From Thermomonas fusca DSM 15424 (GTDB lineage: Bacteria; Pseudomonadota; Gammaproteobacteria; Xanthomonadales; Xanthomonadaceae): DNA of 64,000 nt. Shown here piece by piece: positions 56,408 through 64,000 of the stretch; within the stretch, counting starts at the first letter, position 1, and each line of letters opens with the position of its first letter. Below the pieces are notes generated by a model. That model was not told the origin of the DNA. It worked only from the letters and a program-made list of their open reading frames with translations, and did not search any database. The DNA is taken from NCBI RefSeq assembly GCF_000423885.1, contig NZ_AUIV01000008.1, positions 76,609 through 140,608 on the forward strand. Reading direction: 5' to 3'. A program made the position numbers and the translations under genes.

Positions 56408-57190
56408 ATGTCCCGCAACCGCTTCGTTGGCCTGCTGCTGGCGCTTGCTGGCCTCCTGCCCATCGCCGCGCAGGCCCAGGCCCGGGCCAGGAAGCCGGCC
56501 GCACCGATGGTGGCGCGGGTAGCGGTGGCCTCCAATTTCGCCGACGCCGCCAAACAGCTGGCAGCCGCCTACGGCATGCAGAGCGGGCACCGGATCGAGG
56601 TCAGCGCCGCCTCCACCGGCAAGCTGTATGCGCAGATCCGCCACGGCGCGCCGTTCGACGCGCTGTTGTCGGCGGATGCGGAAACGCCGCGGATGCTGGT
56701 GGAAGAAGGCCTGGCCGACGGCGACACCCTGCACGACTACGCCATCGGCCGGCTGGTGCTGTGGAGCCGCGATCCTGCGCGGGTGAAGGACGGCGAAGCG
56801 CTGCTGCGCAAGGGCGAAGTCGAGCGGCTGGCAATCGCCAATCCCGAACTTGCCCCGTACGGCGCGGCGGCGCGCGAGTCGCTGGACTATCTGCGCCGCT
56901 GGGAAGAGCTGCGGCCCAGGCTGGTGCTGGGCGAAAACGTCGGCCAGGCCGCCCAGTTCGTGGTCAGCGGCGCCGCGCCGCTAGGCCTGCTGCCGCGCTC
57001 GCTGGTGCAGGAAGCGCGCAAGACCCACCGCGGTTCCGGCTGGGAGGTGCCGGCCAGCTGGCATGCGCCGATCGTGCAGAGCGCCGTGCTGCTCAAGCGC
57101 GGCGAACGCAATCCGGCCGCGCGCGGGTTCCTGATGTACCTGCAAAGCCCGGCAGCGAAGCAACGCATCCGCGCCTTCGGCTACGACTGA
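56408..57190 (+). CDS. modA: Molybdate ABC transporter substrate-binding protein ModA
   Basis: A 260-residue periplasmic binding protein with signal peptide (LLLALAGLLPIAAQAQA), VAVASNFADAAKQLAAAYG, SAASTGKLYAQIRHGAPFDA and GENVGQAAQFVVSGAAPLG. It delivers molybdate to ModBC. AAGGAA precedes the ATG. Start of modABC; the 147 bases upstream are divergent from ffh and hold no ModE box that I recognise. Confidence 0.95.
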   Translation: MSRNRFVGLLLALAGLLPIAAQAQARARKPAAPMVARVAVASNFADAAKQLAAAYGMQSGHRIEVSAASTGKLYAQIRHGAPFDALLSADAETPRMLVEEGLADGDTLHDYAIGRLVLWSRDPARVKDGEALLRKGEVERLAIANPELAPYGAAARESLDYLRRWEELRPRLVLGENVGQAAQFVVSGAAPLGLLPRSLVQEARKTHRGSGWEVPASWHAPIVQSAVLLKRGERNPAARGFLMYLQSPAAKQRIRAFGYD

Positions 57191-57196
57191 TCCGCG

Positions 57197-57883
57197 ATGG
57201 ATGCCGCCGCGCCGGCCTGGCTGGCCGCCAGCTGGGTGACCCTGAAGTTGGCCGGGCTGACCACCCTGATCCTGCTGGTGATGGGCATGCCGCTGGCGTG
57301 GTGGCTGGCGCATACGCACTCGCGCTGGCGCGCGCCCGTGGGCGCGGTGGTGGCGCTGCCGATGGTGCTGCCGCCGACGGTGCTGGGCTTCTACCTGCTG
57401 ATCGGCTTCGCCCCCGATGGCCCGGTCGGCCAGCTCACCACCGCGCTGGGGCTGGGCACGCTGGCGTTCACCTTCAAAGGCCTGCTGCTGGCTTCGGTGC
57501 TGTACTCGCTGCCGTTCGTGGTGCATCCGCTGCAGGCGGGCTTCGCCGCGCTGCCGCCATCGCTGCTGGAGGCCGCTGCCACCCTGCGCGCCTCGCCGCT
57601 GGATCGCTTCTTCAGCGTGGTGCTGCCGCTGTCGCGGCCGTCGCTGATCACCGCCAGCCTGCTCGGCTTCGCCCATACCGTGGGCGAGTTCGGGGTGGTG
57701 CTGATGGTGGGTGGCAATATCGAGGGCGAGACGCGGGTGCTGTCGGTGCTGCTGTACGACCAGGTGGAAGGCATGGCTTATGCCGATGCGCACGTGCTGG
57801 CGGCCGGGCTGCTGGGTTTCTCGTTCGCGCTGCTGCTGCTGATGCAGTGGCTGGGCCGACGCACGGCGGTGGCGCATGGCTGA
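57197..57883 (+). CDS. modB: Molybdate ABC transporter permease ModB
   Basis: A 228-residue permease with five to six hydrophobic segments and the EAA loop (LLEAAATLRASPLDRFFSVV). LPMVLPPTVLGFYLLI and ANTVGEFGVVLMVGGN-like HTVGEFGVVLMVGGN are ModB hallmarks. It overlaps modC by 8 bases. Confidence 0.95.
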   Translation: MDAAAPAWLAASWVTLKLAGLTTLILLVMGMPLAWWLAHTHSRWRAPVGAVVALPMVLPPTVLGFYLLIGFAPDGPVGQLTTALGLGTLAFTFKGLLLASVLYSLPFVVHPLQAGFAALPPSLLEAAATLRASPLDRFFSVVLPLSRPSLITASLLGFAHTVGEFGVVLMVGGNIEGETRVLSVLLYDQVEGMAYADAHVLAAGLLGFSFALLLLMQWLGRRTAVAHG

Positions 57884-58949
57884 GCGCGCCGACGATATCC
57901 ACATTGCGCTGCGGCTTGCCCGCGGCGATTTCCGCATGGACCTCGACCTGCGCCTGCCGGGCAGCGGCTGCAGCGTGGTGTTCGGCCCGTCCGGCTGCGG
58001 CAAGAGCACCTTGCTGCGCGCCATCGCCGGGTTGGAGCCACGCGCACACGGCGAAATCCGCGTGGGCGAGGCCTGCTGGCAGGACGCACGCAGCGCGCTG
58101 CCGGCGCATCGGCGCGGGATCGGTATGGTGTTCCAGCACAGCGCGCTGCTGCCGCACCTGTCGGTCGTCGACAACCTGCGCTTCGGCTGGAAGCGCGCCC
58201 GCGCCGCGCCGGAATTGCTCGAACGCTGGATTGAGCGGCTGGCGCTGGCGCCGCTGCTGTCGCGCAAGCCGGACTCGCTGTCCGGCGGCGAACGGCAGCG
58301 GGTGGCGCTGGCGCGCGCGCTGGTCAGCAACCCGCGCCTGCTGCTGCTGGACGAACCGCTGAGCGCGCTGGACGCGCCGCGTCGCACCGAGATCCTGCCG
58401 TACCTGGAAGCGGTGCGCCGCGAAGCCGGCATCCCGGTGCTGTACGTCACCCACGCGATCGAGGAGGTCGCGCGCCTGGCCGACCATCTGATCCTGCTCG
58501 ACGCCGGCCGGGTCAGCGCCGCCGGGCCCGCGCTGGACGTGCTCAACCGCGACGACCTGCCGCTGGCGCTGCGCGACGATGCCGGGGTGGTGCTGGAAGC
58601 CGAAGTCAGCGCGCGCGATGCGCACGGCCTGCTCTCGCTGCACACGTCGGCCGGCACCCTGCACGCGCACGGCGGCGCGCACCCGCCCGGCACCCGCCTG
58701 CGGGTGCGCATCCAGGCCCGCGACGTCAGCCTGGCGCTGGGCCGGCACGATGATTCCAGCCTGCTCAACCTGCTGCCGGCCACGCTGGTGGCACTGTCCG
58801 ACCTGCCCGGCGGGCAGGTGCAGGCGCGGCTGGAGGTGCAGGGCCAGGCGCTGCTGGCGCGCATCTCGCACCGCTCGGTGGAACGGCTGGGGCTGCAACC
58901 GGGCATGCCGCTGTGGGCGCAGGTGAAGGCGGTGGCGCTGCTGGTGTGA
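57876..58949 (+). CDS. modC: Molybdate ABC transporter ATPase ModC
   Basis: A 357-residue ABC ATPase: Walker A GPSGCGKSTLL (37-47), signature LSGGERQRVALARAL, Walker B LLLLDEPLSALD, H loop VTHAIEEVARLAD, and a C-terminal TOBE/MOP domain (RVRIQARDVSLALG) that binds molybdate. Confidence 0.96.
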   Translation: MAERADDIHIALRLARGDFRMDLDLRLPGSGCSVVFGPSGCGKSTLLRAIAGLEPRAHGEIRVGEACWQDARSALPAHRRGIGMVFQHSALLPHLSVVDNLRFGWKRARAAPELLERWIERLALAPLLSRKPDSLSGGERQRVALARALVSNPRLLLLDEPLSALDAPRRTEILPYLEAVRREAGIPVLYVTHAIEEVARLADHLILLDAGRVSAAGPALDVLNRDDLPLALRDDAGVVLEAEVSARDAHGLLSLHTSAGTLHAHGGAHPPGTRLRVRIQARDVSLALGRHDDSSLLNLLPATLVALSDLPGGQVQARLEVQGQALLARISHRSVERLGLQPGMPLWAQVKAVALLV

Positions 58950-58973
58950 GCGGCAACATCCGCATGCCCCGAC

Positions 58974-58987
58974 TTGATCCCGATCAA
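58974..58987. promoter_or_regulatory. Perfect FNR/Anr box
   Basis: TTGATCCCGATCAA matches TTGAT-N4-ATCAA exactly. Its centre is about 92 bases upstream of the ATG of the interrupted transporter gene at 59073, a reasonable place for activation at -41.5 with a leader of about 50 bases. It implies induction under low oxygen. Confidence 0.75.
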
Positions 58988-59072
58988 ACGGCCTGCACGC
59001 CCCCGCCACTAGTCTCGATCAGCCTCCCCACGGCACCGATCCACCGCCCAAGCCCGCCACGGGAGAACCGCC

Positions 59073-59152
59073 ATGCCTGCCCTGCTCCAGCACGTCCGCG
59101 CGTCCACCGAGAACCTGTCGCCGGGCTATTTCAGCATGGTGATGGCCACCGG
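59073..59152 (+). pseudogene. TDT/TehA-family transporter, cut after 27 codons
   Basis: GGGAG precedes the ATG. The product MPALLQHVRASTENLSPGYF then SMVMATG is the N-terminus of the tellurite-resistance/dicarboxylate (SLAC1-like) transporter family (compare SPGYFALVMATGIVS). At 59153 the sequence changes to a transposon end, so the remaining roughly 300 codons are lost or lie beyond the element. Confidence 0.75.
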
Positions 59153-59200
59153 TGTCGTTTTCAGAAGGCGATTGCACACATTTTCAAAAGTGCACTGCAC
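59153..59200 (+). mobile_element. Left end of a Tn402/Tn5053-family transposon
   Basis: The 25 bases 59153-59177 begin TGTCGTTTTCAGAAG and end TTGCAC, closely matching the terminal repeats of the Tn402/Tn5053 group (TniABQ transposons). A second related copy (TTTTCAAAAGTGCACTGCAC, 59181-59200) follows directly, like the subterminal TniA-binding repeats of that group. The element extends rightward past 64000; no tni genes are inside the window. Confidence 0.75.
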
Positions 59201-59583
59201 TATGGCAAATAGGAGAAGCTTGCTCCACCTCTTGGGTTCGGGAATTGTCCAGTCAATGCCGTGAGAGTAGAATTACGACCTTCATCAACTGCGGAGTTCC
59301 CAAGTGGGCACTTGTTCGAGTAACAGTAGTCAGCCGGTTTTAAGCGCCGGCACCCTCTCGGCAAGATAACGCGCAGGTTCTCCCTGCCGCTGTCTCGCCG
59401 AACGCGAGAGGCGGCAACCCGTCGCAGCATCCGCTGCACGTCATTCGCCTCCCAGACGACTGATTGGCTGATCGCCCCAGGGTGATCGGCCACGAACATC
59501 GCTTGCCGTGTGCATCAACCAAGGTGCCACGCGATGAGCCGTGCACGCGACAGGGCTTCGCCTCGATCCAAGAGGAGAACGCT
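59201..59583. other. Transposon interior without a recognised gene
   Basis: About 380 bases. A minus-strand open frame of 99 codons (59499 to 59200) ends exactly at the subterminal repeat, but its product (for example ANDVQRMLRRVAASRVRRDS) belongs to no family I know. On the plus strand the last 60 bases lead to the ribosome site of the next gene. Confidence 0.5.
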
Positions 59584-60304
59584 GTGCGTATGACCCGTTT
59601 CCGACACCCCGGCCGCTTCGGCGCGGCCTACCCGCCACTCCGCTCGGCGCTGCTGAGTGCCGCTTTGCTGGCAGGCAGCACCGCCCATGCGGCACGCCCC
59701 ATGATTACCGACGACGCCCGCATCGTCGATGCCAAGGCGTGCCAGCTCGAAAGCTGGGTCAAGAAGAACCCGGACAGCACCGAATTCTGGGCGCTTCCGG
59801 CCTGCAATTTCACCGGCAATCTGGAGCTGACCTTGGGCGGAGCCTCCACCCGCGAAGCGGGCAGTGCCAAAACCACAGATGTCGTCATGCAGGGCAAGAC
59901 CCTGTTCAAAGCCATGGACAGCAATGGCTGGGGCATTGGTTTGGCCGCCGGTACGGTTCGCCACCCGCAAGCGGATACCCGCGACTGGTATGCCTATGTG
60001 CCGACCAGCTTTTCCTTCCGCGACGATGCCGTGGTCGTTCATACCAATGTGGGCTGGCTGCGCGAGGGGGAGACCCGGCGCAACCGTTTGACCTGGGGCC
60101 TGGGCACCGAAGCCCAGCTCACTGAACGCACCTGGCTGATCGCCGAGACCTTCGGTCAGAACCAGGGCAAGCCCTTTCATCAACTCGAACTGGCTGGTGC
60201 CGGATCGCATCCAGCTCGATGCGACTTACGGCAACCGCAACGGCGGCGGCGAACGATGGTTTTCCATCGGCCTGCGCCTGCTGTCGGTGCCGTTCCTGCC
60301 GTGA
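59584..60304 (+). pseudogene. Frameshifted exported protein gene of unknown function
   Basis: From a GTG at 59584 (AGGAG, 6 bases upstream) a signal peptide (LRSALLSAALLAGSTAHA) leads into a periplasmic or outer-membrane domain (RPMITDDARIVDAKACQLES, WGLGTEAQLTERTWLIAETF). Near 60172-60178 (CCCTTT) the frame shifts: the other frame continues naturally NWLVPDRIQLDATYG, then GGGERWFSIGLRLLSVPFLP and stops at 60304. Removing one base from CCCTTT restores a continuous reading (GKPFINSNWLVPD). The end looks like a beta-barrel terminus. Either a fresh mutation or a sequence error. Confidence 0.75.
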
Positions 60305-60335
60305 TGCCATGACCGTCACAAAACCTTAGCAAACT

Positions 60336-60368
60336 ATGCCAGACCCTGAATATCGGCTGCCTGCCTGA
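60336..60368 (+). CDS. mgtL-like leader peptide ORF upstream of mgtA
   Basis: A ten-codon ORF, MPDPEYRLPA, ending 48 bases before mgtA. Three prolines and the acidic/proline run PDPE recall enterobacterial MgtL, whose N-terminal EPDP run makes ribosomes drop off when magnesium is low and so turns on mgtA. Its last codons and stop lie within the 5' arm of the leader stem (60355-60365), so a translating ribosome would prevent the stem from forming. There is no good Shine-Dalgarno sequence upstream, which weakens the case. Confidence 0.45.
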   Translation: MPDPEYRLPA

Positions 60369-60403
60369 GCACGCTTTCAACAGTGTGGATCGGGCAGGCC
60401 GCC
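60355..60403 (+). promoter_or_regulatory. Structured mgtA mRNA leader (possible Mg2+-responsive element)
   Basis: An outer stem pairs GGC-T-GCCTGCC (60355-60365) with GGCAGGC-C-GCC (60393-60403): 3 + 7 bp around one mismatch. Inside, after a 4 x 4 internal loop (TGAG/GATC), CACGCT (60370-60375) pairs with AGTGTG (60382-60387) around TTCAAC. The stem ends 3 bases before the mgtA ribosome site GGAGA and has no T-run, so it is not an intrinsic terminator. Confidence 0.6.
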
Positions 60404-60416
60404 CCGGAGAACAAGA

Positions 60417-63182
60417 ATGAACTTCACACTGCTGAAAGAGCTGTTCGCAGGCTTCCTGCGTACCCGTCACCTCGCCAGACACTTCCGCCGCCTGGCGCTG
60501 CTGGACACCCTCGCGCAGACCGGCGTCAGCCGCGAAGTGCCGCCAGAGCTGACCCAGACCCTGGTCAGCGCCGCGACGGCTGCCCCCGCCACCTTGCTGC
60601 GGCAACTGGACAGCCACGCCGATGGCTTGTCCGAATCGCAGGCCGAGGCCGTTCGGACCCGCGTCGGCCTGAACGAGGTTGAGCACGAGAAGCCGCTGCC
60701 TTGGTGGACCCACCTGTGGCACTGCTACAAGAACCCGTTCAACCTGCTGCTGACGCTGCTGGCCGTCATCTCCTACCTTACCGAGGATATGAAGGCCACC
60801 GTGGTGATTGGCACCATGGTCGTGCTCTCGACCTTGTTGCGCTTCTGGCAGGAAGCCAAGTCCAACAAGGCCGCCGATGCGCTCAAGGCCATGGTCAGCA
60901 ACACGGCCACCGTCATCCGCCGTGATCTGTCCGAGGATGCCGCGCCGATCTTCGAGCAGTACTACGGCGCGCATCTGCATGTGAAAGATGCCAAGCGCAT
61001 CGAGCTGCCGATCAAGCTGCTGGTGCCTGGCGATCTGATTGTGCTGTCGGCGGGCGACATGATCCCTGCCGACTGCCGCGTGCTCAGCGCCAAGGATCTG
61101 TTCGTGGCCCAGGCCGCCATGACCGGGGAATCGATGCCGGTGGAGAAGTTCGCCACCCAACGCGACGCCAAGGCGATCAACCCGCTGGAACTCGACAACA
61201 TCCTGTTCATGGGCACCAACGTAGTGTCCGGCTCGGCCACGGCCGTGGTGCTCGGCACCGGTAACGCCACGTACTTCGGCGCGCTGGCTTCCCGCGTCAC
61301 GGCGACCGACCGCGCACCCACGGCATTCCAGTCCGGCGTCAACAAGGTGAGCTGGCTGCTGATCCGCTTCATGTTCGGGATGGCCCCGCTGGTGCTCTTC
61401 ATCAACGGCTTCACCAAAGGTGACTGGATGGAAGCGCTGCTGTTCGCGCTGTCCATCGCGGTGGGCCTCACGCCCGAGATGCTGCCGATGATCGTGACCT
61501 CAACGCTGGCCAGGGGCGCGGTGATCCTGTCGCGCAAGAAGGTCATCGTCAAGCGCCTGGACGCGATCCAGAACTTCGGTGCGATGGATGTGCTGTGCAC
61601 CGACAAGACCGGCACGCTCACGCAGGACAAGATTTTCTTGGCCCGGCATGTGGATGTCTGGGGCGAGGAGTCCGACGAGGTGCTGGAAGCGGCCTACCTC
61701 AACAGCTACTACCAAACCGGCTTGAAAAATCTGCTGGACGTGGCAGTGCTCGAACACGTGGAAGTGCATCAGGAACTGAACCCGGCCAACAACTACCGCA
61801 AGGTCGATGAAATCCCGTTCGACTTCAACCGCCGCCGTATGTCGGTGGTGGTAAGTGAGCGCGAGGACCACCACGAGCTGATCACCAAGGGCGCTGTCGA
61901 AGAAATTCTGAGCGTGTGCACGCAGGTGCGCCATGGCGACGCCGTGGAGCCGCTGACGCCCGATCTGCTGGCCCGCATCCGCGAAGTCACCGCCGCGCTG
62001 AACGAAGAGGGGCTGCGCGTGGTGGCAGTGGCGATGAAGGAGGTACCGCCGACCCAAGACACCTACGGCATTTCCGATGAGCGCGAGCTGACCCTGATCG
62101 GCTATGTGGCCTTCCTCGACCCACCAAAGGAATCGACCGCGCCTGCGCTCAAAGCACTGGCCGAGCATGGCGTCACCGTCAAAGTGCTGACCGGCGACAA
62201 CGAGCTGGTGACGGCCAAGATTTGCCGCGAGGTCGGGCTGGATCAGCAGGGCGTGCTGCTGGGCAGCGACATCGAGCGCATGAGCGACAAGGTGCTGGCC
62301 GAAGCCGTGGAAAGCCACAACGTCTTTGCCAAGCTCACGCCCTCCCACAAGGAGCGCATCGTGCGCCTACTCAAAGCCAACGGCCATGTCGTTGGCTTCA
62401 TGGGCGACGGCATCAATGACGCGCCGGCGCTGCGCACAGCCGACATCGGCATCTCGGTGGACACGGCGGTGGATATCGCCAAAGAAGCCGCCGACATCAT
62501 CCTGCTGGAAAAGAGCCTGATGGTGCTGGAGGAGGGCGTGCTGGAAGGCCGCCGCACCTTCGCCAACATGCTCAAGTACATCAAGATGACGGCCAGCTCG
62601 AACTTCGGCAATGTGTTCTCGGTGCTGGTGGCCTCGGCCTTCATCCCCTTCCTGCCGATGCTGCCGATGCACCTGCTGGTGCAGAACCTGCTGTACGACA
62701 TCTCCCAGATCGCCATCCCCTTCGACAATGTGGATGACGAACTGCTGAAGAAGCCGCAGCGCTGGCAGCCGGGCGATGTGGGCCGCTTCATGGTGTTCTT
62801 CGGGCCGATCAGCTCGGTCTTCGACATCACCACCTACGCCATGATGTGGTTCGTGTTCAGCGCCAACACACCCGCCGAGCAAACGCTGTTCCAGTCCGGC
62901 TGGTTCATCGTCGGCCTGCTGACCCAGACCTTGATCGTGCACATGATCCGCACGCCGAAAATCCCGTTCATCCAGAGCCGGGCAGCGACGCCGCTGCTGG
63001 TGATGACGGCGGTGATCATGGCCATCGGCATCTTCCTGCCGATGGGGCCGTTGGCGCACTACTTCAAGCTGCAAGCCCTGCCGCCGCTGTACTTCGTGTT
63101 TCTGCCCATGATCCTGCTGGCATACATGGGGCTGACTCAGGCCATGAAGGGCATCTATTTCCGCCGCTACGGCTGGCAATAA
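60417..63182 (+). CDS. mgtA: Mg2+-transporting P-type ATPase
   Basis: A 921-residue P3B-type ATPase, usual MgtA/MgtB length. TGES actuator motif (AAMTGESMPVEKF), phosphorylation Asp396 in DKTGTLTQDKI, KGAVEEIL in the nucleotide-binding domain, MGDGINDAPALRTADIGISV hinge, and about ten membrane helices. It imports magnesium with the gradient when Mg2+ is scarce. GGAGA precedes the ATG. The leader upstream suggests control at the RNA level. Confidence 0.96.
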   Translation: MNFTLLKELFAGFLRTRHLARHFRRLALLDTLAQTGVSREVPPELTQTLVSAATAAPATLLRQLDSHADGLSESQAEAVRTRVGLNEVEHEKPLPWWTHLWHCYKNPFNLLLTLLAVISYLTEDMKATVVIGTMVVLSTLLRFWQEAKSNKAADALKAMVSNTATVIRRDLSEDAAPIFEQYYGAHLHVKDAKRIELPIKLLVPGDLIVLSAGDMIPADCRVLSAKDLFVAQAAMTGESMPVEKFATQRDAKAINPLELDNILFMGTNVVSGSATAVVLGTGNATYFGALASRVTATDRAPTAFQSGVNKVSWLLIRFMFGMAPLVLFINGFTKGDWMEALLFALSIAVGLTPEMLPMIVTSTLARGAVILSRKKVIVKRLDAIQNFGAMDVLCTDKTGTLTQDKIFLARHVDVWGEESDEVLEAAYLNSYYQTGLKNLLDVAVLEHVEVHQELNPANNYRKVDEIPFDFNRRRMSVVVSEREDHHELITKGAVEEILSVCTQVRHGDAVEPLTPDLLARIREVTAALNEEGLRVVAVAMKEVPPTQDTYGISDERELTLIGYVAFLDPPKESTAPALKALAEHGVTVKVLTGDNELVTAKICREVGLDQQGVLLGSDIERMSDKVLAEAVESHNVFAKLTPSHKERIVRLLKANGHVVGFMGDGINDAPALRTADIGISVDTAVDIAKEAADIILLEKSLMVLEEGVLEGRRTFANMLKYIKMTASSNFGNVFSVLVASAFIPFLPMLPMHLLVQNLLYDISQIAIPFDNVDDELLKKPQRWQPGDVGRFMVFFGPISSVFDITTYAMMWFVFSANTPAEQTLFQSGWFIVGLLTQTLIVHMIRTPKIPFIQSRAATPLLVMTAVIMAIGIFLPMGPLAHYFKLQALPPLYFVFLPMILLAYMGLTQAMKGIYFRRYGWQ

Positions 63183-63192
63183 GGAGGCGAGC

Positions 63193-63655
63193 ATGGAGGC
63201 AATTCAAAACATCAACCTGACCTCCCTGCTCGACACCCTGATCAGCCTGGCCGCAGCCTTCGTGCTCGGTGGGCTGATCGGCTTCGAGCGGCAGTACCGG
63301 CAACGCACGGCGGGCCTGCGCACCAACGTACTGGTGGCCGTGGGCGCGGCCTTGTTCGTTGATTTGGCCAATCGGCTGCACGGTCACGATGGGGCCGTGC
63401 ATGTCATGGCCTATGTGGTGTCCGGCATCGGCTTCCTCGGTGCGGGCGTGATCATGCGCGAAGAGGGCAATGTGCGCGGCCTGAACACCGCCGCCACCCT
63501 ATGGGGGTCAGCGGCAGTCGGTGCGGCAGCGGGTGCCGACCTGATCGTGGAGGCAGTATTAGGTGCCTTGTTCGTGCTGGCAGCCAACACCCTGCTGCGC
63601 CCCATCGTCAACACCATCAACCGCAAGCCGCTGGACGTGGAATCGGTCGAGGGGG
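63193..63655 (+). pseudogene. mgtC: MgtC/SapB-family gene truncated by an IS3-family insertion
   Basis: Starts 10 bases after mgtA. About 154 native codons encode the MgtC membrane domain (AAAFVLGGLIGFERQYRQRT, TNVLVAVGAALFVDLA, GIGFLGAGVIMREEGNVRGL, NTAATLWGSAAVGAAAG) with about five helices. After NRKPLDVESVE the sequence becomes IS DNA and the frame ends 36 codons later with unrelated residues. The C-terminal ACT-like domain of MgtC is lost. MgtC inhibits ATP synthase and supports survival at low magnesium. Confidence 0.88.
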
Positions 63656-64000
63656 TTCACCCCCGTTTTCACGGACACTTACGAGAAGGCCGATGCAGGG
63701 CCATGAGGAGTGTTCATGTCGAAGCGAAGGAAGTTCAGTGCGGAGTTCAAGCGCGGTGCGGTTGAGCAGGCTAGTCAGCCTGGGGTGAGCTGTGCCCAGG
63801 TGGCCCGGGAGCTCGGGGTCCGGGACAACTTGCTGACCCGTTGGAAGCGGGAAGCCCAGAGCCAGGGCAAGGTGGCCTTCAGCGGCACCGGGACGCCTCG
63901 GGATGAGGAACTTGTGCAACTCAAGCGCGAACTGGCGCGGGTGAAGAAGGAACGCGATTTTTTGCGAGAAGCGGCGACGTTCTTTGCCAAGGGATCATCC
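63656..64000 (+). mobile_element. IS3-family insertion sequence, left part
   Basis: Starts within a few bases of 63656, where mgtC homology ends, in GGGGGTTCACCCCCG followed by TTTTCACGGACAC, resembling IS3-family left ends. It contains orfA and runs off the window. The exact boundary and the target duplication cannot be set without the right end. Confidence 0.8.
63716..64000 (+). CDS. IS3-family transposase OrfA (partial)
   Basis: From the ATG at 63716: MSKRRKFSAEFKRGAVEQAS, then VARELGVRDNLLTRWKREAQ (HTH_Tnp_1) and a leucine-zipper-like stretch (EELVQLKRELARVKKERDFL) reaching EAATFFAKGSS at the window edge without a stop (95 codons). OrfA normally ends at about 90-105 residues and joins OrfB by a -1 frameshift. 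Confidence 0.9.
   Translation, partial: MSKRRKFSAEFKRGAVEQASQPGVSCAQVARELGVRDNLLTRWKREAQSQGKVAFSGTGTPRDEELVQLKRELARVKKERDFLREAATFFAKGSS

Noticed and set aside
60319..60335. PhoP-box-like GTTT repeats (reverse strand) before mgtA
   Set aside because: Spacing is 10 rather than 11 bases, the orientation points away from mgtA and the hexamers match poorly.

Overview
The window comes from the chromosome of a GC-rich gammaproteobacterium of the Xanthomonadaceae (Lysobacter, Luteimonas, Thermomonas, Pseudoxanthomonas or Stenotrophomonas-like; I cannot fix the genus). The evidence is a full xanthomonad-type (X-T4SS) virB locus, a lexA promoter with the xanthomonad-type SOS box TTAG-N6-TACTA, and the block lexA-recA-recX-alaS-csrA-tRNA-Ser(GCT)-tRNA-Arg(ACG).

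Left edge (1-5310): the start of a gene on the minus strand that looks like jetA of a Wadjet plasmid-defence system runs off the window. Divergent from it is a two-gene signalling unit, a receiver-EAL protein with a degenerate EAL site followed by a large hybrid histidine kinase with an Hpt domain.

X-T4SS island (5434-25960): nearly everything is on the minus strand. Reading in the direction of transcription: virD4, a small exported Cys-rich protein, virB7-8-9-10-11-1-2-3-4-5-6, a DUF4189 exported protein, an immunity-type lipoprotein, a peptidoglycan-attacking effector (phage-muramidase-like + NlpC/P60 + peptidoglycan-binding + XVIPCD-like secretion tail), a terminator, two tandem paralogous lipoproteins and a second XVIPCD effector. 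This is a contact-dependent bacteria-killing machine with two effector/immunity modules. A small membrane protein is divergent from virD4. A hipBA toxin-antitoxin operon with a clear operator/promoter follows (26095-27744).

Core chromosome (28327-58949): two tRNAs, csrA, alaS, the SOS genes, pncC, a TonB-dependent receptor, mpg, mutS, a MOSC protein, a catalase, DUF937, a PLP sulfur-amino-acid enzyme with a divergent AsnC/Lrp regulator, a frameshifted peptidoglycan-binding/papain-like protease gene, GST, a WYL regulator, hslR, the rpsP-rimM-trmD-rplS ribosomal group, an M48 protease/YjgN pair, an AhpD-like protein, a PEP-mutase-family enzyme, ffh and modABC.

Right edge (58974-64000): a perfect FNR/Anr box precedes a TDT/TehA-family transporter gene cut after about 27 codons by a terminal inverted repeat of the Tn402/Tn5053 transposon type. 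Inside are a frameshifted exported-protein gene, a magnesium P-type ATPase (mgtA) and an mgtC truncated by an IS3-family element that leaves the window. Between the frameshifted gene and mgtA lies a ten-codon leader ORF (MPDPEYRLPA) overlapping a strong stem-loop, resembling in logic the enterobacterial mgtL-mgtA leader. I consider this leader and the X-T4SS effector modules the most interesting items here.
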